Assembly (NCBI GenBank): GCA_015501075.1
Contig: JADNYJ010000869.1
Location: forward strand, 1-10,945
Direction: 5' to 3'
Source of the DNA: Gymnopilus junonius
Taxonomy: Eukaryota; Basidiomycota; Agaricomycetes; Agaricales; Galerinaceae
DNA length: 10,945 bases
The number at the start of each line of letters is the position of its first letter. The stretch's first letter is position 1. Shown here piece after piece: positions 8,998 through 10,945 of this stretch. Both the position numbers and the translations under genes were made by a program. The notes under the pieces were generated by a model. It worked only from the letters and a program-made list of their open reading frames with translations, ran no database searches and was not told where the DNA came from.

Positions 8998-9110
8998 TCT
9001 TGGAGGACGGTCGACATGCGGAACGATGGCCTGCCTATTATCAAGAATGTGTGGTTATGCAAGGTTTAATCGATGCTGCCAAGTTGATATCTGGAAAATA
9101 TCCATATTAG
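8997..9110 (+). other. Short unidentified protein-like stretch following HSP60
   Basis: Directly after the last HSP60 match, one frame stays open for 37 codons to a TAG. It reads LLEDGRHAERWPAYYQECVV and then MQGLIDAAKLISG. This does not match the HSP60 residues expected after TDELD, so it may be a third captured fragment. No family was recognised, and at this length an open frame can occur by chance. Confidence 0.35.
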
Positions 9111-10459
9111 GGATAGTTATTCATTTTCCATTTTCATACAAGCATCCCTTCTTCTTTGGGACACGTCTTCTTGACCTCAATACTTTCCTCCTCGCTCTCA
9201 CTCAACTTGAAACACCAACACCCATGGGTCAATCACAGTCCTGTAGAGAACATGTTAACATAGAAGGTAAGCTTTTCATTCAGTTAGTTTTCTAAGCCTG
9301 ATAGATTCATGCATGATGACCTCGCACCCTAGTACGTCCTTTCTTGTCCAGCCCCATTTGGTGAACCAATACTCACAGATCAGCATCCGAGCATGAGCAG
9401 GATCATGAAGTGAAGAGGTACACGATGGTGAGAGATCTTGGTTTGTGACATCTGCTTCATCTGACTTCTGCAGCATCGGTGCAAAATGGATGTCTTAGTG
9501 GGCAATGGTGTAGTGAAAGATTCGATCTTGTACTTTGGGATGCAGAGTAAGTCCATTCATTCTAGTCATCCCATCTGTTGTGATGTAGACCTTTCAAGCT
9601 CCCATCATCACTGGCAGTTTATTCAAGCATGTAGCGATAATTGCAAACAGCGTGATAGTCTGCTATGGAACATTCAGGCAGTGCACCATGCATGGGAATG
9701 ATATCCAAATTTCAGGAGGGGATTTCAGCCTGATCACACAATGTAAGTGACCTCTACTTGTGTATGATATATATTAATCCTCTGACGATTTGTTTCTCTT
9801 TTTCCCCTCTTCAATTAAAACAAAAATTGTGTTTCTACATGAATTAAAATGACCTGACAAAAACAAAAATTGCCATGGTCTCCTGCACTTCATTAAAAAA
9901 ATTGTTCTTAAATGTCAAACATAAAAACTACTTGTGCAATATAAAGAAAATAAAATTGATCAGTTGGAATGAGAATTAGTGGAGACTCGTAAGGAGCGAT
10001 CTTTTGAGAAAGCTGCAAAAGTAGAGTAGCTATGTTTAGAATCTGATTAGGGGCACTTTTGGCCATGACATATGTACGTACTTTATCATGGGGAGTCAGG
10101 GCCAATTGGATGCGATGTGGGAAGCCGCCATCATTATGACACGTGTTTCTCTCAGTCATTGTCAACCAACTCCGAGTGCCCAGCCACCTCCTCAGACTCC
10201 AGAGCAAGGGCACATTGGACTTGGAAAGGATTCAGCCCCCCTCACTCAAATGGATCCAACTCAGATTCCTTGCTCCAGCAGTATCTCGATCCTCCTCATC
10301 AGTGTTGTCAATGACGGGGGGGTCAATGACTTTCATGGGATACTGGGATATGGTTATTGCTGTACCAGTGCCTCTGTCATGGCAGACCCACAGTCGGGTT
10401 CAACTGTCGGTTGGTCAAAATATTGGGTACATACTACTACATAGGCAAAATTTGTAGTT
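9111..10459. other. No gene seen; AT-rich patch at about 9770-9960
   Basis: All open frames are short (up to 118 codons at 10088-10444 on the plus strand) and show no recognisable motif or conserved composition. About 9770-9960 is AT-rich, with runs such as acaaaaattg repeated at about 9819 and 9860. Such patches are common in fungal intergenic and transposon remnant sequence. No tRNA, hairpin terminator or long repeat was found by eye. Confidence 0.5.
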
Positions 10460-10945
10460 CAAAATATATAAACTATAAATCAAAGTGAGATATAAGATGG
10501 TTTCTGAAGTACAAGGCCCAAGTTTGACATCCGAATGAGATGATATCTCATGAGCTGTGCCGTCCACCATGTCCACATCTTGTTCTGTAACCATCATCTC
10601 CTCTTCATGCCTGCATCATATGCAGCCAGCTCAGCCTCCAAGTTTCGAATGCCCACCTTCCAATAAAACTCAAAACGTGCCACGCATCTTATCTCCATCA
10701 GCTGGGTAGTCAAAGAGATCCTTGAGAGGTATTGGTCAACGTCGCAGGTTGGCTGGACTGGGCAATGCATGGATTGCATTACGGTTTCTGGTAGGCATCG
10801 TCTTCATCGTCATCATCAGATTGAACACAAGTCGCCTCGGTGATAACTGAGTTGATGAATTGAGCTGTGATGTTTCATTCCGGGGTGCTGGGTATTTCTG
10901 TTGCATCCAGCTCTCCAAATTTGCACTTCTTTTGCATTGGGATAG
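10460..10945 (-). other. Unidentified, weakly coding-like sequence
   Basis: On the minus strand, 10779-10594 reads LTTQLMEIRCVARFEFYWKV and then GIRNLEAELAAYDAGMKRR before a stop. A neighbouring frame upstream contains an acidic run, SDDDDEDDAYQ. The helical character of the first piece and the acidic patch look like protein, but the frames do not join without shifts and no family was recognised. It may be the end of another decayed element or gene that continues beyond the window. Confidence 0.25.

Noticed and set aside
8873..9295. 140-codon plus-strand frame as an independent gene
   Set aside because: It contains an HSP60 piece (NCKSILGDVAIITG) in its middle and leaves that frame on either side. 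It is a chance join within a frameshifted pseudogene.
6797..10261. Shared words cattgtcaac and tggatccaact at 6797/6849 and 10157/10251
   Set aside because: Spacing differs (52 against 94 bp) and no similarity is seen between or around them, so chance is the simplest explanation.

Overview
The window looks like a repeat-rich, gene-poor stretch of a mushroom-forming basidiomycete (Agaricomycetes) genome. The evidence is short GT-AG introns of about 43-62 bp, a Plavaka-type transposase (a fungal branch of the CACTA/EnSpm superfamily), and broken pieces of housekeeping genes whose protein sequence reads as basidiomycete SPT6, HSP104 and HSP60. No intact host gene, rRNA, tRNA or CRISPR array was seen.

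Bases 1-7802 behave as one transposon. Bases 1-138 are an exact inverted copy of 7665-7802. Between the arms, on the minus strand, lies a four-exon Plavaka transposase (6569 down to 3473, about 977 codons). It is complete apart from one apparent 1-nt deletion in the last exon near 3624. Downstream of it on the same strand (2906 down to about 1005) is a decayed piece of SPT6, the histone chaperone and transcription elongation factor. The piece keeps its introns and carries several in-frame stops. SPT6 is not a transposon gene, so this looks like host DNA captured into the element. Two further stretches inside the arms (139-1004 and 6570-7664) look partly like eroded coding sequence but could not be identified.

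Just outside the right arm, on the plus strand, is a second assembly of gene pieces. An HSP104/ClpB fragment (7931 to about 8486) runs straight into an HSP60 fragment (about 8487 to 8997). Both are frameshifted. A short unidentified protein-like stretch follows (8997-9110). This same-strand tandem of partial, unrelated genes resembles the chimeras made by Helitrons or other gene-capturing elements.

From 9111 to the end no gene could be supported: an AT-rich patch lies at about 9770-9960, and weakly coding-like minus-strand sequence at 10460-10918. The most unusual feature of the window is that fragments of three separate housekeeping genes sit within 8 kb, one inside and two beside a nearly intact Plavaka element.
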